Below, piece by piece: positions 8,998 through 17,813 of a DNA stretch of 64,000 nucleotides (positions are counted from its first letter, which is position 1; the number at the start of each line of letters is the position of its first letter). Location of the stretch: positions 1,984,001 through 2,048,000 of the forward strand of contig NZ_CP012529.1 in NCBI RefSeq assembly GCF_001593285.1. Reading direction: 5' to 3'. The stretch is from Psychrobacter sp. P2G3. Lineage in GTDB: Bacteria; Pseudomonadota; Gammaproteobacteria; Pseudomonadales; Moraxellaceae. The notes below the pieces were generated by a model. That model was given only the letters and a program-made list of their open reading frames with translations. It searched no databases and was not told where the DNA came from. A program made the translations under genes and the position numbers.

Positions 8998-9034
8998 CCC
9001 TCTGTTTTTGGATTTGATTGGATAATCACGTAAT

Positions 9035-12000
9035 ATGACATTTCACTGTATCGCTCAGTCTACTCGTCTATCGGCTAAAGCAGCCAAGCTATCTGCATTA
9101 ACGGCAGCTATACTGATTATGCAATCAAATTCCGCTGCGGCAGCTACGTCTGATGTACTCAGCATCATCGATAATATTGCCAATGCTCACTATTACGTTA
9201 GTAATGACAAAGCAGTATTATTAACCAGCACCTCAAACCAAGTAAAAGTCCAAGCATCTGCGTTAGAGAAGTATGACCTTCGCCTAAGCCAATCACCATT
9301 GCAGACTGTAGCGTCTGGCAGTGAAGTAATATGGAAAAACCTATTAACCAATAATAGCTATAGTGATGAAACCATCGCTCTAAGCTACGATATTCCAAGC
9401 AGCCTATCTAACTTTACAGTCTATCAAGATATCAATAAAGACGGTCTGATTGATTCAAATGACTTATTGATCACCAATCTCAACTCAATCAAAATTGGGC
9501 AAGGTGAGAGTATTCAGCTCATCGTTCAGGCTCTTACTGATAGAAATGCAAAAGATGGTGATACTGCTGATATTAAGATTGGTGCAGTCGTCGTTGAAGA
9601 TGCGTCAGTAAAGGCAGTTGTGACCGATAGTTTAATTATCGTCGAGCCTAGTATTAATTTCACTACTTGGAACTTTAACGGTAGCAAAAGAAATTCACAA
9701 ATTGGCGATGACATCTATGTTGAAGCCAGCTACGCCCAATGTAATGTACAGCCTGATAAGCCAGATCAAATTTGGGTGACCATTACCTCACCTTTAACAG
9801 GCGATACCTACTCTCTAAAAGCCATAGAAACGGGCAATAACACGGGAAAGTATCGTTTATCAGCGCCAACACAAAATAATGCAAATGCGCTCGATGATAA
9901 TATTCTTCAAACCTTACAAGACGACACGCTACAAGCTAAACTGGTCGCCTGTCTTGACAAAGAAGTTGGTCTAGACGAGCAACCCAATAATTCTGATTTT
10001 AACTATATTGACGAGCAAATCAGCAGCGAAATTGCCATTACTAACGAATCTCCTAATTTACAAGTGACTAAAGAAGGCGATGTAAAATCTGCCAATCTTG
10101 GTGACTATGTTAATTATAATATCACCGTCAAAAATGATGGTGCTGCAACTGCTTATGATGTCCAGCTAAAAGATGCGCTACCACGTGGTTTTGATTACGT
10201 GAGTGGTAGCTTACGCATTGATAAAGCTCAAACCACTGAATTTAAAGCAGATGGTAAGTACCAAGTCTTAGGTCTAGGTGATATGGCGATTGGTGAAAGT
10301 AAAACCATCAATTATCGCGTATTGATTGGCTCATCTGCCTTAGGTGGTGACGGTATCAATCGCGCTATCGCTCAAGGTCGCAATGAAAACGACCAAGTAT
10401 TAGTCTCTAGAGAATCACAATGGAAAATTGATGTCAGCCGCGGCGTTATGAATACCGATGGTATCATCGTTGGTAAAATATACCATGACATCAACCGCGA
10501 TGGTATTCAACAAAAAGATAATGATGAGCTTGGTGTCGCTGGTGTTCGTATTTATATGGAAAACGGCAACTATATCGTCACAGATCCTGAAGGAAAATAT
10601 AATTTCTACGGTATCAGCGCCAAGACTCACGTACTAAAAGTTGATCGCACGACTTTACCTATTGGTACTGAACTCATTACTCAAAGTAATCGTAACGCAG
10701 GCGATGCCGGTAGCCGTTTCGTCGACTTAAAATATGGTGAAATGCATCGTGCAGATTTTGCGTTGGTAGGCGGCATGGCCGATAGTACTGAACGTTTAAA
10801 TCAAGAACTCATCACACGTAGCAAAAATATTAGTGCTAAAAATGATGCCCTTGAGCAAGCCGTCAAGAGCGAGTTGGCTTTGGAGCCTGATTACGACCTC
10901 AATAATGACGACAATGTCGATGCTAGTGGCTGTAAGTCTAATGATGAATTAGACCGTGGTATTCAATGTGACTCAGCAATTGTTGCTGATATGGCTAACC
11001 CTACTGCCGAGCGTGTTAACTTAACGGTCAATACTATCGCACCTCCAAAACAAAAAGAGCTTGAAGAATACCTGAAAAAGGTGGCTAATAATGATGTAGC
11101 CTTCATTAACTTGAGCTCGGGTCAACAGTTGAACTCGTACAAGCAGTTGGTTCAAGTTCAAGCACCATTAGGCTCAAACTTTACCCTATACGCTAATGGT
11201 AAAGCCGTATCAGAAGAAAAAATCGGTAAAACAGCTGAACAAGCCAATCAAAGCGTTACTGCTTTTGATTATTATGCTGTTGATTTTAAGCGTGGTAGCA
11301 ATACCTTACGCGGCGTTGCCACTGACGTAACAGGCAAAGTTATCTCAGAGCAAACCATCGACATCATCGCGCCTGACAGCTTACAAGCGATTAACTATCG
11401 TACTCAAGAGCGTTTGATTGAAGCTGACGGTGTGAGCGAATACCAAGTAGTCATTAGCCTAAAAGATCGTAACAATCTTCCTTACATCCCATCAACACCT
11501 ATCACTATCGATACCAATATTGGACGTATCAATCTAAAAGACAGTAATAAAGATCAAGCTGGTACCCAGTTTAGCGTAGACGGTGGCGAACTACTGATTC
11601 CAGTAATTGCACCAAATGCGCCAGGTAAAGGTGAGCTGATTATCGATACTGGTAGCAGCAAACAAGTGATTCCGCTACAATTTACGGCAAAGCTACGCCC
11701 GCTCATCGCGGTTGGTATTGTAGAAGGCGCTATATCATTAAAAGACTTTGATAGCGGCAGTATAACCGATGCCCAAGGCGCATTTGAAGAAGAGCTACAT
11801 GAATTTGCAGGTGGTGACGACTATTCAGCAACTGGTCGCGCAGCCATGTTCCTAAAAGGCAAAGTACGTGGAGACTATCTGCTGACCCTAGCTTATGACA
11901 GCGACAAAAAAGGCGAACGTCTGTTCCGCGATATCGATCCAGGTGAATATTATCCAGTATACGGCGATTCATCAGCCAAAGGTTTTGACGCTCAGTCTAC

Positions 12001-14338
12001 GAGCAAGCTATATATTCGTTTAGATAAAGGTCGCTCATTTGCTATGTACGGCGACCTAAAAACTCAGATTGATAACGACGATGGTATTAAGCTTGGTAAA
12101 TACAGTCGCACTTTAACGGGTATTAAAGCTCAATTTGAGGATACCGATACCCGTATCACGACTTTCCTCGCTGAAACCAGCTCATCACAACGTGTTAATG
12201 AAACGCGTGGTCTCGGTATTTCGGGTCCTTATCCACTCGCTGGCGACTTTGACGCAGTACTCGAAAACTCTGAAACCATCGAAGTCATTACTCGTGATGC
12301 GAATAACCCTGGCCTGATCATTAGCCGTGAAACACTAACGCGCTTTGCTGACTACGAAATTGATCCTATTAGTCGCAGCCTGTATCTTAAAGCCCCTATT
12401 GCTAGTCAAGATGTTGATGGCAATCCTATCTATTTACGTGTCACTGTTGAAGTGGACGAAGGCGGCGAAAACTATTGGGTCGGTGGCGTGGCAGGCAAAC
12501 AACAATTAACAGATAAAGTCTCTGTCGGTGGTAGCTACATCAATAGCGATGATCCACTAAATAAAGAAGAGCTTGCCAGCGTTAACAGTGTGATCAAATT
12601 TAACGACAAGTTAAAACTGGTTGCGGAATATGCCAAGAGTAAAGCTGAAAACCCTGACTATGAGCCTAGCAATCAGATCAATGTAAAAGAGCTAAAAGAA
12701 GGCGACGATACTGATGGTGACGCCCTACGCATTGAGCTAAACTACGATGACAAAAACCGCACGCGCGCCAAAGCTTATTATAATAAAGCCGATGAAGGCT
12801 TCGTTACTGGTGCCTCTCCACTAACCGCTGGACGTACTGAATCTGGATTAGAGGTCACTCATAAGTTAAAGAACAAAACAACTGCGCTAAAGTTTGAAGG
12901 CATACGTACCGAAGATCATACTACCGAAGCCAGTCGTGAAGGTATACAGGCAAGTATAGAACAACGCCTTAGTCAAAATATCGTTGGTGAGATTGGACTA
13001 CGTTATTATAAACAAGAAGCGACTGCTGCCTCACGTAATACGCAAGCTGCAACTGATGTCATAAACACTGATATTGTAGATGAGGATGAGAAGCCAATAT
13101 TTAATGACAGTCTGATTAACCAGTCGGCACTTAATGGCGTAAATACCTTAGAAAAAGATATCGAAGGCATGACCGCCCGCGCCCGTATTACTGCTCGCTT
13201 GCCTAAGCTTAATAAAGCGTTAGTGTTTGCTGAATATGAGCAAGATATTGATCATAGCGCACGTAACGCAACCTCTATCGGCGGCGAAACTCCGCTAGGT
13301 AATTTAGGTCGTCTTTATGCGCGTCATGACTTAATCAACAGCCTATCAGGCAGCTACGGTCTTGATGATACCGATGAGCGTCAGCGTACTGTTGTAGGTT
13401 TTGATGCCACCTATATGAAAGATGGTAAGGTCTATAGTGAATACCGTGCTCGCGATGCTATTAGTGCACGTGAAGCTGAAGCAGCTATTGGTCTAAAGAA
13501 CAAATGGTATGTCCAGGAAGGTCTGACCTTAAACACTTTATTTGAGCGTGTTGAATCGCTTGAAGGTGAAAAAGATAGCACTGCGACCGCAGTTGGTTTT
13601 GGTGTTGAATACCTTGCCAAAGAAGACTACAAAGCATCAGGCCGCCTAGAAAAACGCTGGGGTGACACTAGTGATACGCTGCTCGGTAGTGCCGGTATCG
13701 CCTATCGCTATACTGATGACATTACCCTACTGGCAAAAGACATCTACTCACGAGTAGACTATGACGATGGTCATCGTACTATCAACCGCTTTCAGCTTGG
13801 TGCTGCCTACCGTGACTATGACAGTAATCAGTTAGACATGCTAGCCAAGCTTGAATATCGCTTAGACGATAATGACACGGGCACTGATCCGTATCAAAAA
13901 GACTCACTAATATGGTCATGGAGTGGTAACTATCATCCAACACGTCCATTGACGTTATCTGGACACTATGCGGGTAAATACAATCAATACCAAGCTGATA
14001 ATCTCGAGAGCGAAAACACAGCTCATGCCGCCTATGTGCGCGGTCTATACGATATTGGCGAGCGTTGGGACGTTGGCTTGCAAGCAGGTACATACTGGAA
14101 TAATCAAGCCAACGATTTAGCTTATATGTTAGGTGCTGAGGTTGGTTATAGTCCAATGACTAACTTGTGGTTGTCACTTGGCTACAATTTCATGGGCTTT
14201 GAAGATGAAGATATCGCTTATGATGATAGTACTCAAGAAGGCGCTTACTTTAGACTGCGCTTCAAGTTTGATGAGGACTTGTTCAAACGTGATGATCCAC
14301 GTAAAAACAAACGCCTAAGTACTGAGCCTAAGTACTGA
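9035..14338 (+). CDS. Large outer-membrane beta-barrel protein with DUF11 and SdrD-B-like domains (P4)
   Basis: 1767 residues. A long signal peptide (about 1-37, ending SAAAA) is followed by a module at 41-84 (NIANAHY, SNQVKV) like the start of both P3 proteins. A DUF11 domain lies at about 342-445 (VNYNITVKNDG, KDALPRGF) and an SdrD-B-like domain at about 475-560 (GKIYHDINRDGIQQ, VTDPEGKYNFYGI). An invasin-like beta domain covers about 800-890. From about 920 on there are many alternating amphipathic strands rich in Y, D and G, starting with a YYPVYGD motif and ending in YFRLRFKFDEDLF plus a short basic tail. I see no TonB plug or autotransporter passenger/linker layout. Likely an outer-membrane anchor or secretion pore for the P1-P3 proteins; inferred. 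Confidence 0.82.
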   Translation: MTFHCIAQSTRLSAKAAKLSALTAAILIMQSNSAAAATSDVLSIIDNIANAHYYVSNDKAVLLTSTSNQVKVQASALEKYDLRLSQSPLQTVASGSEVIWKNLLTNNSYSDETIALSYDIPSSLSNFTVYQDINKDGLIDSNDLLITNLNSIKIGQGESIQLIVQALTDRNAKDGDTADIKIGAVVVEDASVKAVVTDSLIIVEPSINFTTWNFNGSKRNSQIGDDIYVEASYAQCNVQPDKPDQIWVTITSPLTGDTYSLKAIETGNNTGKYRLSAPTQNNANALDDNILQTLQDDTLQAKLVACLDKEVGLDEQPNNSDFNYIDEQISSEIAITNESPNLQVTKEGDVKSANLGDYVNYNITVKNDGAATAYDVQLKDALPRGFDYVSGSLRIDKAQTTEFKADGKYQVLGLGDMAIGESKTINYRVLIGSSALGGDGINRAIAQGRNENDQVLVSRESQWKIDVSRGVMNTDGIIVGKIYHDINRDGIQQKDNDELGVAGVRIYMENGNYIVTDPEGKYNFYGISAKTHVLKVDRTTLPIGTELITQSNRNAGDAGSRFVDLKYGEMHRADFALVGGMADSTERLNQELITRSKNISAKNDALEQAVKSELALEPDYDLNNDDNVDASGCKSNDELDRGIQCDSAIVADMANPTAERVNLTVNTIAPPKQKELEEYLKKVANNDVAFINLSSGQQLNSYKQLVQVQAPLGSNFTLYANGKAVSEEKIGKTAEQANQSVTAFDYYAVDFKRGSNTLRGVATDVTGKVISEQTIDIIAPDSLQAINYRTQERLIEADGVSEYQVVISLKDRNNLPYIPSTPITIDTNIGRINLKDSNKDQAGTQFSVDGGELLIPVIAPNAPGKGELIIDTGSSKQVIPLQFTAKLRPLIAVGIVEGAISLKDFDSGSITDAQGAFEEELHEFAGGDDYSATGRAAMFLKGKVRGDYLLTLAYDSDKKGERLFRDIDPGEYYPVYGDSSAKGFDAQSTSKLYIRLDKGRSFAMYGDLKTQIDNDDGIKLGKYSRTLTGIKAQFEDTDTRITTFLAETSSSQRVNETRGLGISGPYPLAGDFDAVLENSETIEVITRDANNPGLIISRETLTRFADYEIDPISRSLYLKAPIASQDVDGNPIYLRVTVEVDEGGENYWVGGVAGKQQLTDKVSVGGSYINSDDPLNKEELASVNSVIKFNDKLKLVAEYAKSKAENPDYEPSNQINVKELKEGDDTDGDALRIELNYDDKNRTRAKAYYNKADEGFVTGASPLTAGRTESGLEVTHKLKNKTTALKFEGIRTEDHTTEASREGIQASIEQRLSQNIVGEIGLRYYKQEATAASRNTQAATDVINTDIVDEDEKPIFNDSLINQSALNGVNTLEKDIEGMTARARITARLPKLNKALVFAEYEQDIDHSARNATSIGGETPLGNLGRLYARHDLINSLSGSYGLDDTDERQRTVVGFDATYMKDGKVYSEYRARDAISAREAEAAIGLKNKWYVQEGLTLNTLFERVESLEGEKDSTATAVGFGVEYLAKEDYKASGRLEKRWGDTSDTLLGSAGIAYRYTDDITLLAKDIYSRVDYDDGHRTINRFQLGAAYRDYDSNQLDMLAKLEYRLDDNDTGTDPYQKDSLIWSWSGNYHPTRPLTLSGHYAGKYNQYQADNLESENTAHAAYVRGLYDIGERWDVGLQAGTYWNNQANDLAYMLGAEVGYSPMTNLWLSLGYNFMGFEDEDIAYDDSTQEGAYFRLRFKFDEDLFKRDDPRKNKRLSTEPKY

Positions 14339-14345
14339 GACTAAG
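14315..14345 (+). repeat. 13-bp tandem repeat over the stop codon of the barrel gene
   Basis: A 13-base unit (CTAAGTACTGAGC/A) occurs at 14315-14327 and 14328-14340, and a third partial copy starts at 14341. The stop codon TGA (14336-14338) is inside the second unit. Since 13 is not a multiple of three, gain or loss of a unit would change the last residues. Confidence 0.8.
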
Positions 14346-14449
14346 ACTTAAGCGATATGTAGTGGATAAAATAGTCTTAAAAATGACAATAGCTGATAGA
14401 AATTATAAGATAGCTCGTAAATGGATTACCATACAATAAGGCTTGCGTT

Positions 14450-15397
14450 ATGCTAAATACTTCACAATTGATAGCGACAGTATCGGCTTATAAACGCCAT
14501 ACGCGTACTATATTGTCTGTAATGACATTATTAACGCTATCACCATTAGTACAGGCCGCAGGTAACAATCATGCTGATGATAGCCTGAATAAAGATTTTG
14601 TTATTCCAATAAGCTATTGCTACAACGGTAATGCCACGCAAAATGTTCGCCCAAAACATAAGATGGTTGAGCAGCAAACTATCGACTGTATGCTGACTGA
14701 GCTGGCTTTATACCAAAAAAACTCTCTAACCTCACGCCAGCAATATTTTGCTTATAAAGCCCAAGCTTGGCTCAACTATGCTTCTCATGAAAATAGTATT
14801 AAAAGCAACACACAGGCTGGTAGCCAAGCATTAAAAGCTGGTGCTCATATTCTACAAAAGTTACGAAGCAATGCTGATGAAGAATTGAAGTTAACGACTG
14901 ACATTCCATCATCATCTGCTTTGATGAGGCCTGATTTGTGGGCGACAGTAAGCGCTCTAAAAGATAGTGCTTCAAAAGACAGCACCTCAACAGATAGCAA
15001 CAGTATAATTATTGCGCCACGTGAGCTAGCATTTAGTGAGGTGGCTTTGATTTGGGCAGCAGCTGATCAATGTGCACACGGTTGGCGTCAGTCTGGTACG
15101 CATTTTCGTATGGCTGAACGCTGGTTAGAGCAAGCACGTGAAGCATATGTCAATGCTCACGACTCAAAGACTAACGTAGCACTTGAAAGCTCAATTGTTG
15201 ATTATTACAAGCAATATGCACCGTTAGATCCGCATGATGATGTTTGTCATGGTCAATCATTGCCTCCAACGACTCAAGTTGCTGACAGTAAAAGTGATAA
15301 TAGTGTACTTTTAGTACACTCTACAACGATACCGATGCCAATACCGACCGTCACTTATCGTATTGGATATAAGACTATAAACCATTTAATTAATTAG
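14450..15397 (+). CDS. Periplasmic helical protein of the surface locus (P5)
   Basis: 315 residues. A hydrophobic segment at about 20-37 ends in VQAAG, a likely signal peptide cleavage site. The mature part is mainly helical, with YFAYKAQAWLNYA near residue 105 and a second conserved-looking block with CAHGWRQSG and ERWLEQAREAYVNA. From memory this resembles the N-terminal region of OmpA-family proteins encoded next to DUF11/SdrD-like barrel proteins in other proteobacteria, but no OmpA peptidoglycan-binding domain follows here. It ends the surface locus and is followed by a strong terminator. Role possibly periplasmic support of the barrel; inferred. Confidence 0.7.
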   Translation: MLNTSQLIATVSAYKRHTRTILSVMTLLTLSPLVQAAGNNHADDSLNKDFVIPISYCYNGNATQNVRPKHKMVEQQTIDCMLTELALYQKNSLTSRQQYFAYKAQAWLNYASHENSIKSNTQAGSQALKAGAHILQKLRSNADEELKLTTDIPSSSALMRPDLWATVSALKDSASKDSTSTDSNSIIIAPRELAFSEVALIWAAADQCAHGWRQSGTHFRMAERWLEQAREAYVNAHDSKTNVALESSIVDYYKQYAPLDPHDDVCHGQSLPPTTQVADSKSDNSVLLVHSTTIPMPIPTVTYRIGYKTINHLIN

Positions 15398-15415
15398 AGT
15401 ACTGATTGTAAGACA

Positions 15416-15446
15416 CAAAAAAGCTGGCATCGCGCCAGCTTTTTTA
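15416..15446. terminator. Intrinsic terminator after the surface locus
   Basis: Stem AGCTGGC (15422-15428) and GCCAGCT (15434-15440), loop of 5 bases, extended by an A-run before and a T-run after. It can act in both directions and lies between convergent genes. Confidence 0.85.
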
Positions 15447-15484
15447 TTATGTCGTACTAACAACCGTATTTTAACCATTAAAAC

Positions 15485-16177
15485 TTAACGGTTTTTGCGT
15501 GGTAACTTTTCTGGCAAGTAGCAACGCAGGTAAGCAATAGATGCAGTGGTCGCTTCTTGCAAATAATTATCTGTGATACTGGCATGACGACGATAAGATA
15601 AAGTAAATACGCCGTTGATGATACTATAGGTCACTAGAAGTATATCTTGTATATCTTCAAACTTTGGCATCTCATAGCGCTCTGATAAACGCTTATAGAC
15701 TAGCTCAACGATTTGATGATCCATATCTTCACCGAAACTATCACCTTCAAAATCTGGCGTGTTAGTATCATAAATCAGTTTAGCTTTGGTTTGATCATCA
15801 TGAAAGATATTCACACAGCGTTGGATAAGCGCAGTTAAATAACCCTGCCATCTGTCATAGTCTACCGTCTCAACAGTGGTTAGTATTTCTAAAATTTCAA
15901 TCGCATTTAAGAAACGCAGTGCTAAAAATATCGCTTCAATATTAGGAAAAAAGTGATAAGCAGAAGCTCGCGGAATACCCGCCTCTTCACACACATCAGC
16001 TAAACTAATATCATTAATAGCGCGAGTCTCGCTTAGCTTCTTTGCACCCATCAACAGTTTTTGACGGCGTACGCGGCCTTGCTGACTAGTAAACTTAAAC
16101 TTATTAGGCACCAACTTCTTTGCCAATTCTGAATCGACCAATATGTCTTCTATTTTGTCATCTCTATGATCACTCAT
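15485..16177 (-). CDS. TetR-family transcriptional regulator
   Basis: 230 residues. After a charged N-terminal extension of about 35 residues, the DNA-binding domain covers about 36-85, with the typical helix-turn-helix ADVCEEAGIPRASAYHFF. The C-terminal two thirds are helical, as in the ligand-binding domain of the family; the ligand is unknown. It likely represses itself: two overlapping inverted repeats lie 57-94 bases upstream of its start. An AGAGGT Shine-Dalgarno is visible just before the ATG. It could also control the nuclease-like gene at 16399, which is on the same strand upstream. Confidence 0.9.
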   Translation of the reverse strand: MSDHRDDKIEDILVDSELAKKLVPNKFKFTSQQGRVRRQKLLMGAKKLSETRAINDISLADVCEEAGIPRASAYHFFPNIEAIFLALRFLNAIEILEILTTVETVDYDRWQGYLTALIQRCVNIFHDDQTKAKLIYDTNTPDFEGDSFGEDMDHQIVELVYKRLSERYEMPKFEDIQDILLVTYSIINGVFTLSYRRHASITDNYLQEATTASIAYLRCYLPEKLPRKNR

Positions 16178-16233
16178 TATAAACCTCTTAGTATTACGCC
16201 CTATTATGTATAAATACGATCTTCATCGAATAA

Positions 16234-16271
16234 CATTAGCACTAAATCAGCATGCTAATGTCAGTTTAGTG
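16234..16271. promoter_or_regulatory. Overlapping inverted repeats, candidate TetR operator
   Basis: CATTAGC (16234-16240) pairs with GCTAATG (16254-16260), and CACTAAA (16240-16246) pairs with TTTAGTG (16265-16271). The block lies 57-94 bases upstream of the tetR start, a common place for an autoregulatory operator. Assignment is inferred from position and symmetry. Confidence 0.45.
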
Positions 16272-16319
16272 GTAAATATTGTTACTACTATATCCAATGA
16301 AGAAGCATCATAAACACTT

Positions 16320-16366
16320 GCACATTATCAAACAAGGGGCGTGAACGGATTAGAATGATAATGTGC
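16320..16366. repeat. 11-bp inverted repeat between tetR and nuclease-like gene
   Basis: Arms GCACATTATCA (16320-16330) and TGATAATGTGC (16356-16366) are perfect inverted copies 25 bases apart. No T-run follows on the minus strand, so a protein-binding site is as likely as an RNA hairpin. Confidence 0.5.
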
Positions 16367-16398
16367 CAATTAATAATATAACCAACTGCAAAATATGA

Positions 16399-17427
16399 TT
16401 AATCGTAAAGTTTTATCTTTGCTCGGACAATGCCATGATCAATTACTCTATCTGAATAATCCCACTTTAAATGATCGTTAAAGTAATCTACTCGCTCAAC
16501 ATGACCTAGCGAAAACTTGCTATCAGGTAAAAACTCTTCTGATACGAATAGTTGATCAATGACCTCTGGTATACCTTGATAGATGTGCGTGTAAGCGACA
16601 TCTTTCATCCAACCATAGCGAGCTTGGATACGAGCGGCATCGAACAATGCAACATCACGCATACTTTTGTCATAGTTCACCTCGCCAGTCTCGGCCATTA
16701 GTTGCGTCGTTACGCTACCAGTGACATCATTCATATCACCCAACAATATCAATGGCTCACGAGTATGTTGTAGCCGCTTGATAATAGACATACGTATTGA
16801 TGCAGCCTCTGCCGCTCGCATACACAAGCTGCGCAGCTTGGCACGAACACGGATATTAGGGTCATCCATATCTTCTAACAAGTTGCCTGACTCATCACGT
16901 AAAAAATAAGCACGTTTACTTTTAAGGTGAGCAGTAACAATCGTTATTGGTTGACCATACGCATCAACACGTAGTAACAATGGTGGACGATTAAATTGAC
17001 GATAAGGTCCAACATCAGGGATATCAATTACCGCTGCAGGGACTATGTTCTCTAACAACGTAGTTTCTAACTGAGCAAAGCGGCTAATAAAACCAACAGC
17101 TGGCGTTTTTTGTGCGCCATGGCCTTGAGTATATTGACTAGTATGGTCATTACTAGCAAGTGGAGCAATCACGTGTTCTGCTTTAAAACCTAACGAAACA
17201 GCTAATGCTTCTAGAGCGTCACTATCCCATACCTCTTGTACCGCAATAATATCTGCATGGGCTTTAGAAAGTAATTCGGTTATTCCTTGCAACTTATGCT
17301 GGTAAGCCTTACGGTCATATGCTGGTGCATTGTCATAATAAATTCGATCAGGATTGGCAAAATTAAGTAGATTAGCAGTAGCTATGTAAAATTGCTTTTG
17401 TTCATCATTATTCGCATGACGATTCAT
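16399..17427 (-). CDS. Endonuclease/exonuclease/phosphatase-family hydrolase
   Basis: 342 residues. Motifs of the metal-dependent EEP fold are visible in order: ATANLLNF near residue 16, AVQEVW with the metal-binding glutamate near 64, TAHLKSKR, LLGDMND (the GDxN motif) and a C-terminal VIDHGIV, close to the usual SDH motif. Members cleave phosphodiester or phosphomonoester bonds in nucleic acids, sugars or lipids; the substrate here cannot be told from sequence. No signal peptide is seen, so it is probably cytoplasmic. The stop codon lies close to an inverted repeat and not to an obvious terminator. Confidence 0.88.
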   Translation of the reverse strand: MNRHANNDEQKQFYIATANLLNFANPDRIYYDNAPAYDRKAYQHKLQGITELLSKAHADIIAVQEVWDSDALEALAVSLGFKAEHVIAPLASNDHTSQYTQGHGAQKTPAVGFISRFAQLETTLLENIVPAAVIDIPDVGPYRQFNRPPLLLRVDAYGQPITIVTAHLKSKRAYFLRDESGNLLEDMDDPNIRVRAKLRSLCMRAAEAASIRMSIIKRLQHTREPLILLGDMNDVTGSVTTQLMAETGEVNYDKSMRDVALFDAARIQARYGWMKDVAYTHIYQGIPEVIDQLFVSEEFLPDSKFSLGHVERVDYFNDHLKWDYSDRVIDHGIVRAKIKLYD

Positions 17428-17813
17428 AGTTTACCTATTCTTATTTTTATTTGGTTTTATATTATTATATTGCACTAAAAATATCACTCTACTAAGAGGT
17501 CAAAATTGTCTCATAATCCTTTGTAGTTATGCTGTCTTCTGGCAGTTAATCATAAGATATTAGAAAATAAAACAATGAGCAAATAAAAAAGCTTCCAAAG
17601 TCATCTTTGGAAGCTTTAACATAGCATAAATTACATTAGTTGGGGCTGTCAGTCAGGCTACGTATACATTTATCACCTTGTAATTCACAAAGCGGTAAGT
17701 TTCTGTACACTATGCTTACCACTTCTCACTCAATTGAAATAATACGGCTTATATTTGAACAATCCATAATTATATATTAGCAAATGAGATGGTAAGCTAG
17801 TTTCAAATAATAA
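17428..17813. other. Intergenic region between nuclease-like and glycine-zipper genes
   Basis: 386 bases. It holds the strong hairpin at 17588-17617 that ends the glycine-zipper gene on the minus strand, and AT-rich sequence near 17450-17480 that should hold the promoter of the nuclease-like gene. No gene seen. Confidence 0.6.
17588..17617 (-). terminator. Intrinsic terminator of the glycine-zipper gene
   Basis: Arms 17588-17600 and 17605-17617 pair perfectly over 13 bp with loop TCAT. Reading the minus strand, a U-rich tract follows (complement of 17581-17590). It lies about 200 bases after the stop codon at 17814. Confidence 0.75.

Noticed and set aside
11730..11972. Minus-strand open frame in the barrel gene, and similar ones at 13432-13620 and 13782-14156
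   Set aside because: Lie wholly inside a strong coding frame and have no start signal or recognisable domain.
9035..14338. TonB-dependent receptor or classical autotransporter
   Set aside because: No plug domain, TonB box, or passenger-linker-short barrel layout is seen.
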